A stretch of 64,000 nt of DNA from Ectothiorhodospira sp. BSL-9 (GCF_001632845.1 NZ_CP011994.1:1994001-2058000), one strand, 5' to 3'; counted from the first letter of the stretch, positions 7,186-17,296 are shown. Notes: a model not told the origin generated them from the letters alone. A program made the numbers and translations.

Positions 7186-10100
7186 TCACCCCGCATCATC
7201 ACGTTTCCGGTCCCGCCGCTCCCTGCGCCAGGTGGCGGCATCGTCCAGCAGCTTGTAGAACAACGGCACGAACAACAGGGCCAGGGTGCTGGCGCCCAGC
7301 ATGCCGCCCACGGCTACGGTGCCGATCTCCTGGCGGCTGGCCGCACCGGCGCCCGTGGCGAACACCAGGGGCAGGGTGCCGATGATGAAGGTCAACGCCG
7401 TCATCATCACCGCGCGGAAACGCTGTCGGGCCGCTGCCAGGGCCGCCTCGGTGGATGTCATGCCCTGGGCCCGGTTCTGGGCCGCAAACTCCACGATCAG
7501 GATGGCATTCTTGGCCGCCAGGCCGATGAGCACCAATAAGCCCACCTGGAAGTAGATGTCATTGGGGAAGTCCCTGATCAGGGCGAACAAGGCCGCTCCC
7601 AGCACCCCGAAGGGTACGGCCGATACCACGGCCAGCGGCAGGGTCCAGCGCTCGTACTGGGCTGCCAGGATCAGGATCACGAAGAGCAGCCCCATGGCAA
7701 AGGCTGCGCCGCCGGCCCCCGAGGCCACCTCCAGCTGATAGGCCTCGCCGATCCATCCCATGACCGTGTTGGCCTCTTCCTGCATGTCCAGGGCAATCTG
7801 ATCCAGGGCATCCTTGGCCTGCCCGGTGGTAAAGCCCGGCGCCGGGTCGGCCATGATGCGGGCGGCGGGGAACAGGTTGAATCGGTTGATGATGTCGGGG
7901 CCTGATTCCCGCGTGAGGGTCACCAGGGAACTGATGGGCACCATATCGCCGGAGTCGGAGCGCACGAACACATGGCGCAGGTCATCGGGATGGCTGCGGA
8001 AATCCCCCTCCGATTGCAGGTTCACCTGCCACAGTCGACCCTGGCGCGTGAAGTCGTTCACGTACATGGAGCCAAAGGTGGCCTGCATGGTGTTGAACAC
8101 CGTGTTGATGGGTACACCTGCCGCCTTGGCCTTCTCCCGGTCCACCTCCGCACGGTAGCGGGGGATGCGGGTATCCAGGGTGGTGCGCACATTGGCCAGT
8201 TCCGGCCGCTCATTGGCCTTTTGCACCATGCGCTGGAGCAGGTCGTCCATCTCCCGGGCGGACATGTCATCCCGGACCTGCAGGAAACCTTCCACGCCGC
8301 CGGTGAGCGACAGCCCCGGGATGGGGGGAGGCACGAAGGCGAACACGTTGGCATCCTGATGACCAAAACCCATGCCCATGGCCTGCTGGGCCAGGGCCGA
8401 GGCATGCTGGTCGGGGCGCCGTCGCTCGGACCAATCGGTGAGGTTCATGAAGCCCACCATCGCGTTGGTGCGCAGCGAACCCGCCATGATGTCGAAGCCG
8501 GCAAAGGCGGTGAACATATCCACCTCTTCCAGGGAGGTGAGTTGCTCGGAGAACTCATCGCGGAATTGTTCCGTGCGCGCCAGGGCCGAGGTGGGGGGCA
8601 GTTGCGCCACCACCAGGGCAAAGCCCTGATCCTCCTGGGGCACCAGACCGGAGGGCAGGCGATCCATCATCAGGACCGCCGCGCCTACGCACAGGGCAAA
8701 CAGTCCGACGCCCAGGGTGCGGTTGCGCAGCAGGAACCCCACGGCCCAGACAAAGGCGCCGGTGACACGTTCAAAGCCCCGGTTGAACAGTTCGAAGGGC
8801 TTGGAAACATGGTGGGTCTGCTTGTCCAGGAGCAGGGCGCACATGGCCGGTATCAGGGTGAGGGCCACCACGCCCGAGACCACCACGGATACGGCGATGG
8901 TCACCGCGAACTGCCGGTAGAGTTCGCCGGACAGGCCTTCGAGGAAGGCCACCGGCGCGAACACGGCCACCAGCACCAGGGTGGAGGCCACCACGGCCCC
9001 AGCCACCTGCTGCATGGTCTCGATGGAGGCCTCCCGGGCGCGCAGGCCCTTTTCCCGCATGAGGCGTTCCACGTTTTCCATGACGATGATGGCGTTGTCC
9101 ACCACGATGCCGATGGCCAGCACCAGGCCGAACAATGTCAGCAGGTTGATGGAAAAGCCCAGGGCCAGCATGCCGGCGAAGGTGCCGATGAGCGATACCG
9201 GGATCGCCGCCACCGGAATCAGGGTGGCTCGCAGATGTTGCAGGAACAGGAAGGTGACCGCCACCACCAGGATGATGGCGATGAACAGGGTGATGAACAC
9301 CTCGCGGATGGACACCTCCACGAACTCGGTGGTGTCATAGGGGATGACGTACTCCATGCCCTCGGGGAAGCGTTCGGACATCTCCTCGAAGGCACGCCGG
9401 GCACGCTCCGCGGCATCCAGGGAGTTGGCGCCGGGTGCCTGGTAGATGCCGATGGGCACGGTGGGCTCGCCGTTCATGGTGGCCGAGAAGGCATAGTTCT
9501 GGGCCCCCAGTTCCACGCGGGCCACGTCCTTGAGGCGCAGGGTGCCGCCGCTGTCGTCGGCCCGCAGGATGATGTTCTCGAACTCCTCCACATCCGCCAG
9601 CATGCCCCGGGTGGTCACGGTGAGGGTGAAGGCCTGACCGGCGGGCGCCGGTTCAGCACCCATCCGACCAGCAGCAAACTGGGCGTTCTGCTCGCGAATG
9701 GCGCTGGCCACGTCACTGGGGGTGAGGTCGTACTGGGCCAGCGCATCCGGACGCAGCCACACACGCATGGAGTAGTCCTGGGCGCCGAACAGGGAGGCAT
9801 CCCCCACGCCCGGCAGGCGGACCAGCTCATCAATCACGTTGAGCAGGGCATAGTTGCTCAGGCTGATGGTGTCGTGACTGCCATCGGGGGAGCGCAGCAC
9901 GGCCACCATGAGGATGTTGGTGGAGCGTGCCTCCACGCGCACGCCCTGCTCGCGCACTTGCTGGGGCAGGCGGGGCAGGGCGGCCTGCACCCGGTTGTTG
10001 ACGTTGATCTCGGCCTGGTCCGGGTCGGTCCCCATGGCAAAGGACACGGCGATCTGCAGGGTGCCCGCATCCGTGCTGGTGGACTGCATGTAGATCATGT

Positions 10101-10320
10101 CGTCCACGCCGTTGATCTCCTGCTCCAGCGGCGCCGCCACGGCGTCCGCCAGCACATCGGCACTGGCGCCCGGATACTGGGCGCTGACGACGATCTCCGG
10201 GGGCACCACATCGGGATACAGCTCCACCGGCAGGGCGCGCAGTCCAGCCAGCCCGGCGAACACGATGATCAGCGAGATGACCGAGGAGAAGATCGGCCGG
10301 TCAATGAAGAAACGCAGCAT
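7186..10320 (-). CDS. RND efflux pump permease subunit (HAE1/AcrB-like)
   Basis: This 1044-residue inner-membrane proton antiporter has full RND architecture. The first helix [21 protein letters not shown] is followed by a large periplasmic domain, helices 2-6 (about 335-500), a second periplasmic domain and helices 8-12 near 870-1020. The TM4 proton-relay motif reads [16 protein letters not shown]: the first Asp of the AcrB Asp-Asp pair is kept and the second is Asn, as in many non-AcrB RND proteins. It lies 5 bp after its adaptor gene. No outer-membrane channel gene is present, so a TolC-type partner encoded elsewhere is inferred. The substrate cannot be read from the sequence. Confidence 0.93.
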   Translation of the reverse strand: MLRFFIDRPIFSSVISLIIVFAGLAGLRALPVELYPDVVPPEIVVSAQYPGASADVLADAVAAPLEQEINGVDDMIYMQSTSTDAGTLQIAVSFAMGTDPDQAEINVNNRVQAALPRLPQQVREQGVRVEARSTNILMVAVLRSPDGSHDTISLSNYALLNVIDELVRLPGVGDASLFGAQDYSMRVWLRPDALAQYDLTPSDVASAIREQNAQFAAGRMGAEPAPAGQAFTLTVTTRGMLADVEEFENIILRADDSGGTLRLKDVARVELGAQNYAFSATMNGEPTVPIGIYQAPGANSLDAAERARRAFEEMSERFPEGMEYVIPYDTTEFVEVSIREVFITLFIAIILVVAVTFLFLQHLRATLIPVAAIPVSLIGTFAGMLALGFSINLLTLFGLVLAIGIVVDNAIIVMENVERLMREKGLRAREASIETMQQVAGAVVASTLVLVAVFAPVAFLEGLSGELYRQFAVTIAVSVVVSGVVALTLIPAMCALLLDKQTHHVSKPFELFNRGFERVTGAFVWAVGFLLRNRTLGVGLFALCVGAAVLMMDRLPSGLVPQEDQGFALVVAQLPPTSALARTEQFRDEFSEQLTSLEEVDMFTAFAGFDIMAGSLRTNAMVGFMNLTDWSERRRPDQHASALAQQAMGMGFGHQDANVFAFVPPPIPGLSLTGGVEGFLQVRDDMSAREMDDLLQRMVQKANERPELANVRTTLDTRIPRYRAEVDREKAKAAGVPINTVFNTMQATFGSMYVNDFTRQGRLWQVNLQSEGDFRSHPDDLRHVFVRSDSGDMVPISSLVTLTRESGPDIINRFNLFPAARIMADPAPGFTTGQAKDALDQIALDMQEEANTVMGWIGEAYQLEVASGAGGAAFAMGLLFVILILAAQYERWTLPLAVVSAVPFGVLGAALFALIRDFPNDIYFQVGLLVLIGLAAKNAILIVEFAAQNRAQGMTSTEAALAAARQRFRAVMMTALTFIIGTLPLVFATGAGAASRQEIGTVAVGGMLGASTLALLFVPLFYKLLDDAATWRRERRDRKRDDAG

Positions 10321-10325
10321 GCCGG

Positions 10326-11474
10326 TTACTCCCCGTTGCCAGAGGCGTCACCGGGATTCACGGTCATGCCGTCATCCACGGCCACGTGCCCCCGAACCAC
10401 CACTTTCTCGCCCGGCTCCAGTCCCTCCAGGATCACCCGGCGCCCGTCATGGGTCGGGCCCAGGGTGACGTTGCGTGCATGGGCCACGTTGTCCTCATCC
10501 ACCACGAACAGCTGCGGTCCCGCATGTCCCTCGCTGACCACGGTTTCATCCACCACCACGACATCCTCAAACCGCTCCAGCACCAGGCGAACCCGCAGGA
10601 ACTGGCCGGGCACGATGCGACGGTCCGGGTTGGGGAACACGGCTCGGGCGGTCACACTGCCGGTGCGCGGCTCGATGGTGCCGGCAGTGAAGTCCACGGT
10701 ACCCGTGTGTTCGTAATCGCTGCCATCGGCCAGCCGCAGCGTGGCCTCATAGCGATGGTGTTCCCCGGCAGCAATGCGGGCCTGGCGGGCCGCCCGCTGC
10801 ACGGCAGCATCCCCTTCGGGCAGCGCGAAGCGGATGTGTATGGGGTCGTGCTGGGTGATGATCGTGAGCAGGGTGCCGCGCTCCACCAGGCTGCCCTCGG
10901 GCAGAACCTCCAGCTCGGTGGCCCCGGTGATGGGGGCCTCCACCCGGGTGTAGCCCAGGTTGCGGCGGGCATCGTTGACGGCGGCGGCAGCGACTTCCAT
11001 CTGCGCCTCGGCCAGTTCCTTCTCCGACAGGGCTCGGTCCCGTTCCCGCTGACTCACGGCGTCGCGTGCATACAGCGAGGAGATCCGGTCCCATTCCCGT
11101 TGGGCCTGGTTCAACGCAGCGCGGGCGTTGGCCTGCTGGGCCTGGGCGTGTTGCAGGGCGATCTTGTAGGGTTCCTCCTCGATGCGGAACAGGGCGTCAC
11201 CCTGGTCAACCGCCTGTCCTTCCACGTACAGGCGTTCTTCCAGGATGCCATCCACCCGGGCGCGCACCTCCACCTCCCGGGATCCGCGGGCCCGACCGGC
11301 GTACACGCCCTGTACCTCGATCGAATCCACCTGGGCAGGTTCCAGCGTGACGGGCGGCGGCGGGCGGTCCCCCTGCTGGGCGGCGGCCGGGACCATCGCC
11401 AGGGTCAGCGCCACGCACAGGCCCAGGGTGGCCAGACGCCGGGAATGAGGGAAGGGGGTGCGGTATGGGGCCAT
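10326..11474 (-). CDS. RND efflux periplasmic adaptor (membrane fusion protein)
   Basis: This protein of about 382 residues starts at the ATG at 11474, giving a signal peptide ([20 protein letters not shown]). Lipoyl/barrel-sandwich halves ([19 protein letters not shown] and [13 protein letters not shown]), a coiled-coil hairpin rich in Ala, Gln and Glu (about residues 100-170), a beta-barrel ([13 protein letters not shown]) and a membrane-proximal domain follow. It links the RND permease at 7186 to an outer-membrane channel. An in-frame ATG at 11534 exists but falls inside the putative TetR operator, so 11474, with AGAGG upstream, is preferred. There is no lipobox cysteine. Confidence 0.9.
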   Translation of the reverse strand: MAPYRTPFPHSRRLATLGLCVALTLAMVPAAAQQGDRPPPPVTLEPAQVDSIEVQGVYAGRARGSREVEVRARVDGILEERLYVEGQAVDQGDALFRIEEEPYKIALQHAQAQQANARAALNQAQREWDRISSLYARDAVSQRERDRALSEKELAEAQMEVAAAAVNDARRNLGYTRVEAPITGATELEVLPEGSLVERGTLLTIITQHDPIHIRFALPEGDAAVQRAARQARIAAGEHHRYEATLRLADGSDYEHTGTVDFTAGTIEPRTGSVTARAVFPNPDRRIVPGQFLRVRLVLERFEDVVVVDETVVSEGHAGPQLFVVDEDNVAHARNVTLGPTHDGRRVILEGLEPGEKVVVRGHVAVDDGMTVNPGDASGNGE

Positions 11475-11525
11475 GTGCGGGTGCCTCTGGAGGGGCTGGC
11501 GGCGGGAGCGGAAGGCCGAAACTTT

Positions 11526-11549
11526 AACATACAATCATGCAGGTATGAA
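11526..11549. promoter_or_regulatory. Candidate TetR operator between pump and regulator
   Basis: CATAC (11528-11532) and GTATG (11543-11547) form an inverted repeat, CATACAATCATGCAGGTATG, in the divergent spacer. It resembles AcrR/TtgR-type operators, which carry ACATAC/GTATGT arms, and lies where both promoters would overlap. Identified by eye. Confidence 0.5.
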
Positions 11550-11582
11550 CTGCGCTGCCGCGCTCGTGGCAGAATAGGCATT

Positions 11583-12206
11583 ATGCGCAGAACCAAAGCA
11601 CAGGCAGAACAGACCCGACAGCAATTGCTCGACGCCGCCGAGCGGGTGTTTCTGAAGAAGGGCGTGTCGGGCACGACCCTGGCCAATATCGCCGAGGAGG
11701 CAGGTCTGACCCGGGGAGCCATCTACTGGCACTTTCAGGACAAGGACGACCTCTATAACGCCATGGTGCGTCGAGTGGTCTTTCCTCTGGAGGCCATCAA
11801 TGCCGCCTATGCCCGGGATGTGGGCTGTGATCCCGTAGCTGCACTGGAGAAGGTGTGCCTGTCGGGCATCACCCATCTGCTGACCGACGCGCGTGCCCGC
11901 CGGGTCTACACCATCGTGCTGCACCGCCAGGAGCGCTGCCCCGGGGAGCCGCAGCCGGCGGGCGAGGTGGAAAAGCGCCAGCAGGGCGAGGAATTATTCC
12001 GTCATTGCTTTGAGTCCGTGGAGCGTGCCGGGCGATTGCATCCCCTTCTGAGCGTCGATGCGGCAGTGGATGGCCTGATGGCCTTCTTCACGGGGCTGAT
12101 CTACCGTTGGTTGCTGGAAACGGGAAGCATGAACATGGCTGACCAGGCGCGGCCGCTGTTCCGTGTGTTTCTGGAAGGCATGATTCGCCCCGCCTCCCAA
12201 CCCTAG
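11583..12206 (+). CDS. TetR/AcrR family repressor of the adjacent RND pump
   Basis: This 207-residue protein has an N-terminal TetR helix-turn-helix (residues about 10-57). ARRRLLDAA-like helix 1 is seen as QTRQQLLDAAERVFLKKG and the recognition region as GLTRGAIYWHFQDKDDL. The C-terminal ligand-binding domain matches the TetR_C_2 type seen in AcrR and TtgR. It is divergent from the pump genes, with a 108 bp spacer carrying an inverted repeat, so local repression relieved by a drug-like ligand is inferred. The ATG at 11583 places the HTH at the expected distance from the N-terminus. Confidence 0.9.
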   Translation: MRRTKAQAEQTRQQLLDAAERVFLKKGVSGTTLANIAEEAGLTRGAIYWHFQDKDDLYNAMVRRVVFPLEAINAAYARDVGCDPVAALEKVCLSGITHLLTDARARRVYTIVLHRQERCPGEPQPAGEVEKRQQGEELFRHCFESVERAGRLHPLLSVDAAVDGLMAFFTGLIYRWLLETGSMNMADQARPLFRVFLEGMIRPASQP

Positions 12207-12264
12207 CTCCAGCGTTGCATTCGATATCGCCACGCAATCCTCATGAAAGCCCGAAGCTGTTATC

Positions 12265-13650
12265 ATGCATAAGTCCATAAGCATCACGATGACATGCGTG
12301 CCCGAAGAATCCCGCTCCAATCCCTCTGAACAGCGCTCCCCCCGGGTGTACGCCCGCGCCGAACACGGCATCTCCCGCGCCAATATCAGTGACAATGCCC
12401 TGAAGGTCCTCTACCGCCTCAAGGATGCGGGCTTTCGCGCCTGCCTGGTGGGTGGCGGGGTACGCGATCTCCTGTTGGGGCGAGAGCCCAAGGACTTCGA
12501 CGTGGCCACCGACGCCCATCCGGAAGAGGTGCGCAAGGTCTTTCGCAACTGTCGCCTCATCGGACGTCGCTTCCGCCTGGCCCATGTGTATTTCGGCCGC
12601 GAAATCATCGAAGTCGCCACCTTCCGTGCGCCCCACGAGGCCTCCACCGACGATCCGGATCTGGAATCCGACGACGCCGGCAGCCGTCAGGCCCTGGTGG
12701 AGGATGGCCGCATCATCCGCGATAACGTCTACGGCACCATCGAGCAGGATGCCTGGCGTCGTGATTTCAGCATCAACGCCCTGTACTACGACATCAGCGA
12801 TTTCTCCGTGGTGGATTACACCGATGGCATGGAGGACCTCAAGGAAGGGGCTCTGAGGTTGATCGGCGACCCGGAGGTGCGCTTCCGGGAGGATCCGGTG
12901 CGCATGCTCCGGGCGGTACGTTTTGCCTCCAAACTCGGATTCCGCCTGGATCCCGCAGCCGAGGATGCGATTGTGGATCTGGGGGAGCTGCTGGAAGACG
13001 TGGCGCCGGCACGGCTGTTCGACGAGGTGGTCAAACTCTTCCATGGTGGTCATGCGCTGCAGACCTTCGAGATGCTGCGTCACTATGATCTGTTCCAGTA
13101 CCTGTTCCCACTGACCGAGGAGTCCCTGGAACACGAGGAGCAGGGTTTCCCCATCACCTTCGTGGCCAATGCCCTGAGCAATACGGATGATCGCATCCAG
13201 TCCGGGAAAGGTGTCAATCCGGCCTTTCTCTACGCGGTGCTGCTGTGGGAGCCGGTGCGACACCTGGCGGAACAGTTCATGGATAACGGTGTCTCCGAGC
13301 TACCCGCACTGCAACGGGCCGGTGGTCAGATCCTGGCCGAACAGGCCCGGTTCATTTCCATCCCCAAGCGCTTTTCCCTGCCCGTGCGCGAGATCTGGGA
13401 AATGCAGCCCCGTTTCGAGATACGCCAGGGTGTGCGACCGCTGAAACTGCTCACCCATCCGCGTTTCCGGGCCGGTTATGATTTCTACTGCCTGCGTGGC
13501 CGCTCCGGCGAGGCCCTGGAAGATGGCTGTGAATGGTGGACGCGCCTGCAGGAAGTGAACGAGGCGGAGCAGCGGCGCATGGTGGAGCCCCAGGGCAAGT
13601 CCGGCCGCTCCAAGCGCCGCCGGCGGCGCCGCAAGCCTGCCGCCACATGA
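12265..13650 (+). CDS. pcnB: Poly(A) polymerase I
   Basis: This 461-residue protein adds 3' poly(A) tails that promote RNA decay. The nucleotidyltransferase signature is complete: LVGGGVRDLLLGREPKDFDVATDA, with catalytic Asp pair, near residues 53-77. NCRLIGRRFRLAHV and the downstream FREDPVRMLRAVRFASKLGF motif distinguish it from CCA-adding enzymes. The tail is very basic (KSGRSKRRRRRRKPAAT), typical of PcnB. An extended -10 (TG-T-TATCAT, ending 12266) overlaps the first ATG, so translation may really begin at 12289. It overlaps folK by 4 bp. Confidence 0.94.
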   Translation: MHKSISITMTCVPEESRSNPSEQRSPRVYARAEHGISRANISDNALKVLYRLKDAGFRACLVGGGVRDLLLGREPKDFDVATDAHPEEVRKVFRNCRLIGRRFRLAHVYFGREIIEVATFRAPHEASTDDPDLESDDAGSRQALVEDGRIIRDNVYGTIEQDAWRRDFSINALYYDISDFSVVDYTDGMEDLKEGALRLIGDPEVRFREDPVRMLRAVRFASKLGFRLDPAAEDAIVDLGELLEDVAPARLFDEVVKLFHGGHALQTFEMLRHYDLFQYLFPLTEESLEHEEQGFPITFVANALSNTDDRIQSGKGVNPAFLYAVLLWEPVRHLAEQFMDNGVSELPALQRAGGQILAEQARFISIPKRFSLPVREIWEMQPRFEIRQGVRPLKLLTHPRFRAGYDFYCLRGRSGEALEDGCEWWTRLQEVNEAEQRRMVEPQGKSGRSKRRRRRRKPAAT

Positions 13651-14138
13651 CCCCGGTGACCGCCTATGTGGGCCTGGGCGCCAACCTGGATGACCCCATC
13701 GCCCATGTGAGCCGGGCCCTGGATGAGTTGGGCCAGCTGCCTGACACGCGTCAGGTGAGGCGCTCAGCGCTCTATCGCAGTGCCCCCATGGGCCCACCGG
13801 ATCAGCCTGACTACATCAACGCGGTGTGTGCCCTGAGCACCGGTCTTTGCGCCGATGCCCTGCTGGACGCCCTGCGGGCCCTGGAGGCCCAGCATGGCCG
13901 GCTCCGGGACGGCACCCGCTGGGGGCCGCGCACCCTGGACCTGGATATCCTGCTCTATGGGGACGAATCGATTCAGGCCGCGCACCTCAAGATCCCGCAT
14001 CCGGGCATGGCCGAGCGCGCCTTCGTACTCTACCCCCTGGCCGAAATCGCCCCGGATCTGAACGTCCCCGGGCTTGGCCCGCTGCAGGCGTTGTTGAAGT
14101 GTTGTCCGCGGGATGGACTGCAGCCCATTCGGGGTTGA
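13647..14138 (+). CDS. folK: 2-amino-4-hydroxy-6-hydroxymethyldihydropteridine pyrophosphokinase
   Basis: This 163-residue HPPK transfers pyrophosphate from ATP to hydroxymethyldihydropterin in folate synthesis. AYVGLGANLDDP at the N-terminus and RWGPRTLDLDILLYGD near residues 91-106 are the family signatures; the Asp pair in LDLDIL binds Mg. The start ATG overlaps the pcnB stop as ATGA, which implies translational coupling. pcnB-folK adjacency is common in gammaproteobacteria. The length is normal. Confidence 0.95.
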   Translation: MTPVTAYVGLGANLDDPIAHVSRALDELGQLPDTRQVRRSALYRSAPMGPPDQPDYINAVCALSTGLCADALLDALRALEAQHGRLRDGTRWGPRTLDLDILLYGDESIQAAHLKIPHPGMAERAFVLYPLAEIAPDLNVPGLGPLQALLKCCPRDGLQPIRG

Positions 14139-14227
14139 AAAAGGGCGGGCTGGCTTTGCCCCGCGCATGCCTAGTAAGATCCGCCCCATAGACCCTTCGT
14201 TCCAATAACGCCCCGATACCACCTGCC

Positions 14228-14890
14228 ATGAACCAGACTGAATTGACGGAACCGAGCCTGATTGCGGTGGAAGGTCCTATTGGCGTGGGCAAGACCAGTC
14301 TGGCCACACGCCTGGCCGAGACCCTCGGGGCCGAACTGGTGCTGGAATCCCCGGACCACAACCCCTTTCTTGAGCGCTTTTACCAGGACCCTCGTCATCA
14401 GGCCCTGGCTACGCAGTTGTTCTTCCTCACCCAGCGTCTGGACCAATGGCAGGGGCTGCGGCGGGATGCGGGTGACACGCCGGCCCTGCGCGTGACCGAC
14501 TTCGTGCTGGACAAGGACGACCTCTTCGCCCAGGTGACCCTGGAGGAGGAGGAATACCGCCTCTACCAGCGTATTCGTCAGGGCCTTCAGCGGGATGTTG
14601 CCCGCCCCGACCTGGTCATCTATCTGCAGGCCCCGGTGGAAATCCTCCGGGAACGCATCGCACAGCGAGGGCGATCCTATGAAAAGCTCATGGATAGCGT
14701 GTATCTTCAGCGGCTGAGTGATACCTATGCGAGTTTCTTCTATCATTATGCAGAGGCGCCCCTGCTGATCGTGAACGCCGGAGAGATCGATTGGGTCAAC
14801 CGGGATGAGGATTTTCAGCAATTGCTGGATTTCATGCGCACGGTCCGTGCGGGACGTCATTACTTCAATCCCCTGCCTTCCTCCGTCTGA
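14228..14890 (+). CDS. Deoxynucleoside kinase (deoxyadenosine/deoxycytidine kinase family)
   Basis: This 220-residue P-loop kinase has a Walker A GPIGVGKTSLA (residues about 17-27) and a DFVLDKDDLFAQ segment. The later QRGRSYEKLMDSVYLQRLSDTY stretch contains the Arg-rich lid (ERIAQRGR) typical of the dNK family. Such enzymes phosphorylate salvaged deoxynucleosides; which base is preferred cannot be decided here. Genes of this type regularly sit between folK and panB in gammaproteobacteria, as here. The ATG at 14228 has no strong ribosome site. Confidence 0.87.
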   Translation: MNQTELTEPSLIAVEGPIGVGKTSLATRLAETLGAELVLESPDHNPFLERFYQDPRHQALATQLFFLTQRLDQWQGLRRDAGDTPALRVTDFVLDKDDLFAQVTLEEEEYRLYQRIRQGLQRDVARPDLVIYLQAPVEILRERIAQRGRSYEKLMDSVYLQRLSDTYASFFYHYAEAPLLIVNAGEIDWVNRDEDFQQLLDFMRTVRAGRHYFNPLPSSV

Positions 14891-14939
14891 ATGGCCCCGG
14901 GGCACCGCCCCTTCACAGTTCCTAAACCGCGGATAAAGC

Positions 14940-15755
14940 GTGAGCGTACAGACTCAGACAAAGCGAGTGACCCTGCGCGACCTGCAGGGCCTGCGAGAAC
15001 AGGCCGAGCCCATCGCCAGCCTCACCGCCTATGACGCCACCCAGGCCCGTCTGCTGGACGAGGCGGGGGTGGACGTGGTCCTGGTGGGTGACTCCCTGGG
15101 GATGGTGGTGCTGGGGTATGACACCACCATCCCCGTGACCGTGGATGACATGATCTACCACACCCGGGCCGTGTCCCGGGGCCTGAACCGCGCCCTGCTG
15201 ATGGCAGACATGCCCTTCATGAGCTACGCCAGCGTGGATCAGGCGGTGAACACCGCCGCCCGGCTCATGCAGGAGGGCGGCGCGCAAGTGGTCAAGCTGG
15301 AGGGCGACGCCCAGCAGGTGGCCGTGGTCAGTGCGCTCTCGCATCATGGCATCCCGGTGTGCGCGCATCTGGGCCTGCGGCCGCAATCGGTACACAAGCT
15401 GGGCGGGTATCGGGTGCAGGGGCGCGCCGCCCCCGAGGCAGAACGGATGCTGAAGGACGCCATGGCTCTGGAAGAGGCCGGTGCCGATATCCTGCTGCTG
15501 GAGTGCGTACCCTCGAAACTGGCCGCCGAGATCCGCTCCATGGCCCGCATCCCGGTGATCGGGATCGGTGCCGGCGCCGACTGTGACGGGCAGATCCTGG
15601 TGCTGCAGGACGTACTGGGCATGACCGCGCGTGCGCCCCGTTTCTCCCACAACTTCCTGGCCGGTCAGGGCAGTATCCAGGATGCCCTGGCCGCCTACGT
15701 GTGGGCGGTCAAGCGTCGCGAATTCCCCTCTGCGGAACACGCTTTTTCCTCCTGA
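14940..15755 (+). CDS. panB: 3-methyl-2-oxobutanoate hydroxymethyltransferase
   Basis: This 271-residue protein forms ketopantoate from 2-oxoisovalerate and methylene-THF, the first committed step of pantothenate synthesis. The Mg-binding DSLGMVVLGYDTTIPVTVDDM region, the catalytic Glu in LLECVPSKLAAEI and GIGAGADCDGQILVLQDVLG are all recognisable. It starts with GTG at 14940. The stop is 2 bp from the panC start, so the two are cotranscribed. Confidence 0.96.
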   Translation: MSVQTQTKRVTLRDLQGLREQAEPIASLTAYDATQARLLDEAGVDVVLVGDSLGMVVLGYDTTIPVTVDDMIYHTRAVSRGLNRALLMADMPFMSYASVDQAVNTAARLMQEGGAQVVKLEGDAQQVAVVSALSHHGIPVCAHLGLRPQSVHKLGGYRVQGRAAPEAERMLKDAMALEEAGADILLLECVPSKLAAEIRSMARIPVIGIGAGADCDGQILVLQDVLGMTARAPRFSHNFLAGQGSIQDALAAYVWAVKRREFPSAEHAFSS

Positions 15756-15757
15756 CC

Positions 15758-16618
15758 ATGGATATCGTTCATCGTGTGACATCACTGCGCCAGGTGCGCA
15801 CCGGCTGGCGCGACGCCCGTCAGTCCGTTGCCCTGGTGCCCACTATGGGCAACCTGCATGAGGGCCATCTGGCGCTCGTGCGCCAGGCCCGCCATCAGGC
15901 GGAGCGGGTGGTGGTGAGCATCTTCGTCAATCCCCTGCAGTTTGACCGACCGGAGGACCTGGCCGCCTACCCACGCACCCTGGCCGAGGACTGTGAACTG
16001 CTGGCGCAGGAGGGCGTGGACCTGGTCTTTGCTCCTGGGGATGAGGAGCTCTATCGTCGCCCCCGAAGCGAGATCACCCGGGTGGAGGTGGCCGGCCTGT
16101 CGGATCTGCTGGAAGGCGCCCATCGGCCTGGGCATTTTGCCGGCGTGGCTACGGTGGTGTGCAAGCTCTTCAATCTGGTGCAGCCGGATCTGGCCATCTT
16201 CGGAGAAAAGGATTTTCAGCAGCTGATGCTGATCCGCCGCATGGTGGACGATCTGGATATCCCGGTGGAAGTGCTCAGCGGCGCAACGGTGCGTGAACCT
16301 GATGGTCTGGCCTTGAGTTCCCGCAATGCCTACCTGGATGCGGCCCAGCGGGAGCGGGCTTCGGGGCTGTATCAGGTGCTCTCCGAACTGGCAGGGCAGG
16401 TGACCGCAGGGGCGAGGGATTACGACCGTCTGGAGGCCAAAGCGATGAAAGGGCTTGAAATACGAGGCTTTGAGCCTGATTATGTTGCAGTGCGGCGAAG
16501 CGCCGACCTGTTGCCTCCTGGGCCACAGGATTCTCAACTGGTGGTGCTGGCTGCAGCCTGGCTTGGCCGGGCCCGCCTGATCGATAACCTGACGATGGAC
16601 GTGCAGACCGGGGCTTGA
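15758..16618 (+). CDS. panC: Pantoate--beta-alanine ligase
   Basis: This 286-residue protein joins pantoate and beta-alanine with ATP. The nucleotidyltransferase signatures VPTMGNLHEGHLALVRQA (HxGH, residues about 26-43), FGEKDFQQLMLIRRMVDDL and GLALSSRNAYL (KMSKS-like) are intact. It begins two bases after the panB stop. The frame continues upstream into panB, but the ATG at 15758 matches the usual start (MDIVHRVTSLR). Confidence 0.96.
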   Translation: MDIVHRVTSLRQVRTGWRDARQSVALVPTMGNLHEGHLALVRQARHQAERVVVSIFVNPLQFDRPEDLAAYPRTLAEDCELLAQEGVDLVFAPGDEELYRRPRSEITRVEVAGLSDLLEGAHRPGHFAGVATVVCKLFNLVQPDLAIFGEKDFQQLMLIRRMVDDLDIPVEVLSGATVREPDGLALSSRNAYLDAAQRERASGLYQVLSELAGQVTAGARDYDRLEAKAMKGLEIRGFEPDYVAVRRSADLLPPGPQDSQLVVLAAAWLGRARLIDNLTMDVQTGA

Positions 16619-16684
16619 ACACCCGGCATCACGTGGGCCCCAGAGGATTTCCAGGGGGGCCGAAGACCTGGAGGATGTGTACCC

Positions 16685-17065
16685 ATGTTTCTGACCCTGC
16701 TCAAATGCAAGCTCCACCGCGCTGCGGTCACCCATGCGGAACTGGATTACGAAGGTTCCTGCGCCATTGACTCGGATCTGCTGGAGATGTCCGGCATCCG
16801 TCCCTATGAACAGATCCAGATTTACAACGTCACCAATGGTGAGCGTTTCACCACCTATGCCATCCGTGCCGAGGCCGGCAGCCGGGTGATCTCTGTGAAC
16901 GGCGCTGCCGCCCACAAGGCCAGCCCGGGCGATCGAGTGATCATCTGTGCCTACGCGCAGATGAGCGAGGAACAGGCGGAGTTGTTCAAGCCGACGCTGA
17001 TCTACCTGAACGAATCCAATCACGTGACGGGTACGGGCGACGAGATCGCCACCCAGGCGGCTTGA
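16685..17065 (+). CDS. panD: Aspartate 1-decarboxylase (pyruvoyl enzyme)
   Basis: This 126-residue proenzyme makes beta-alanine from aspartate for PanC. The self-cleavage site is Gly24-Ser25 (YEGSCAID); Ser25 becomes the pyruvoyl group. Lys9, Tyr58-region residues and [16 protein letters not shown] are conserved. GGAGG lies at about 16671-16675. With panB and panC directly upstream, the window encodes the pantothenate branch apart from ketopantoate reductase. A strong hairpin follows at 17070. Confidence 0.96.
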   Translation: MFLTLLKCKLHRAAVTHAELDYEGSCAIDSDLLEMSGIRPYEQIQIYNVTNGERFTTYAIRAEAGSRVISVNGAAAHKASPGDRVIICAYAQMSEEQAELFKPTLIYLNESNHVTGTGDEIATQAA

Positions 17066-17069
17066 GGGG

Positions 17070-17095
17070 GCGGGGTGGGCTCATGCCCACCCCGC
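17070..17095 (+). terminator. Hairpin terminator after panD
   Basis: GCGGGGTGGGC (17070-17080) and GCCCACCCCGC (17085-17095) form a perfect 11-bp stem with a TCAT loop, 4 bp after the panD stop. It lies between convergent panD and the small gene at 17099 and could serve both strands. Confidence 0.7.
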
Positions 17096-17098
17096 AAC

Positions 17099-17296
17099 TC
17101 ATCGTCCCCGCGACCGCCTCAGGCAGTCCTCATGCCAGTGGCATTCCACCTCCCTGCAGAATCCCTCCTCGGCGGTCGCAAAGCAGGGCGCATTGCCCTC
17201 GTTGACCTGTATCGTCCGGATCAGATCCTGCTTGCATAGCGAACCCGGTGTAACCCCTTTGTTCTGGGCGATGTAACGAACGGTGGCAAGGTTCAT
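17099..17296 (-). CDS. Small SAP-like/Rho-N-like protein with conserved cysteines
   Basis: This 65-residue protein is written MNLATVRYIAQNKGVTPGSL at its start, followed by CKQDLIRTIQVNEGN and C-terminal CFATAEEGFCREVECHWHEDC. The first half has the helix-extended loop-helix look of a SAP or Rho N-terminal domain (IAQNKGVTPG..KQDLIRTIQ). The second half has four regularly placed Cys plus His. Small proteins of this composition are widespread in proteobacteria and often annotated only as SAP domain proteins. Nucleic acid or metal binding is an inference. It is convergent with panD; the spacer to 17487 (about 190 bp) shows nothing firm. Confidence 0.7.
   Translation of the reverse strand: MNLATVRYIAQNKGVTPGSLCKQDLIRTIQVNEGNAPCFATAEEGFCREVECHWHEDCLRRSRGR

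Noticed and set aside
7972-10716. A 914-codon open frame on the plus strand
   Set aside because: It is antisense to the RND permease and adaptor and has the same His/Gln/Gly-rich mirror composition with no motif.
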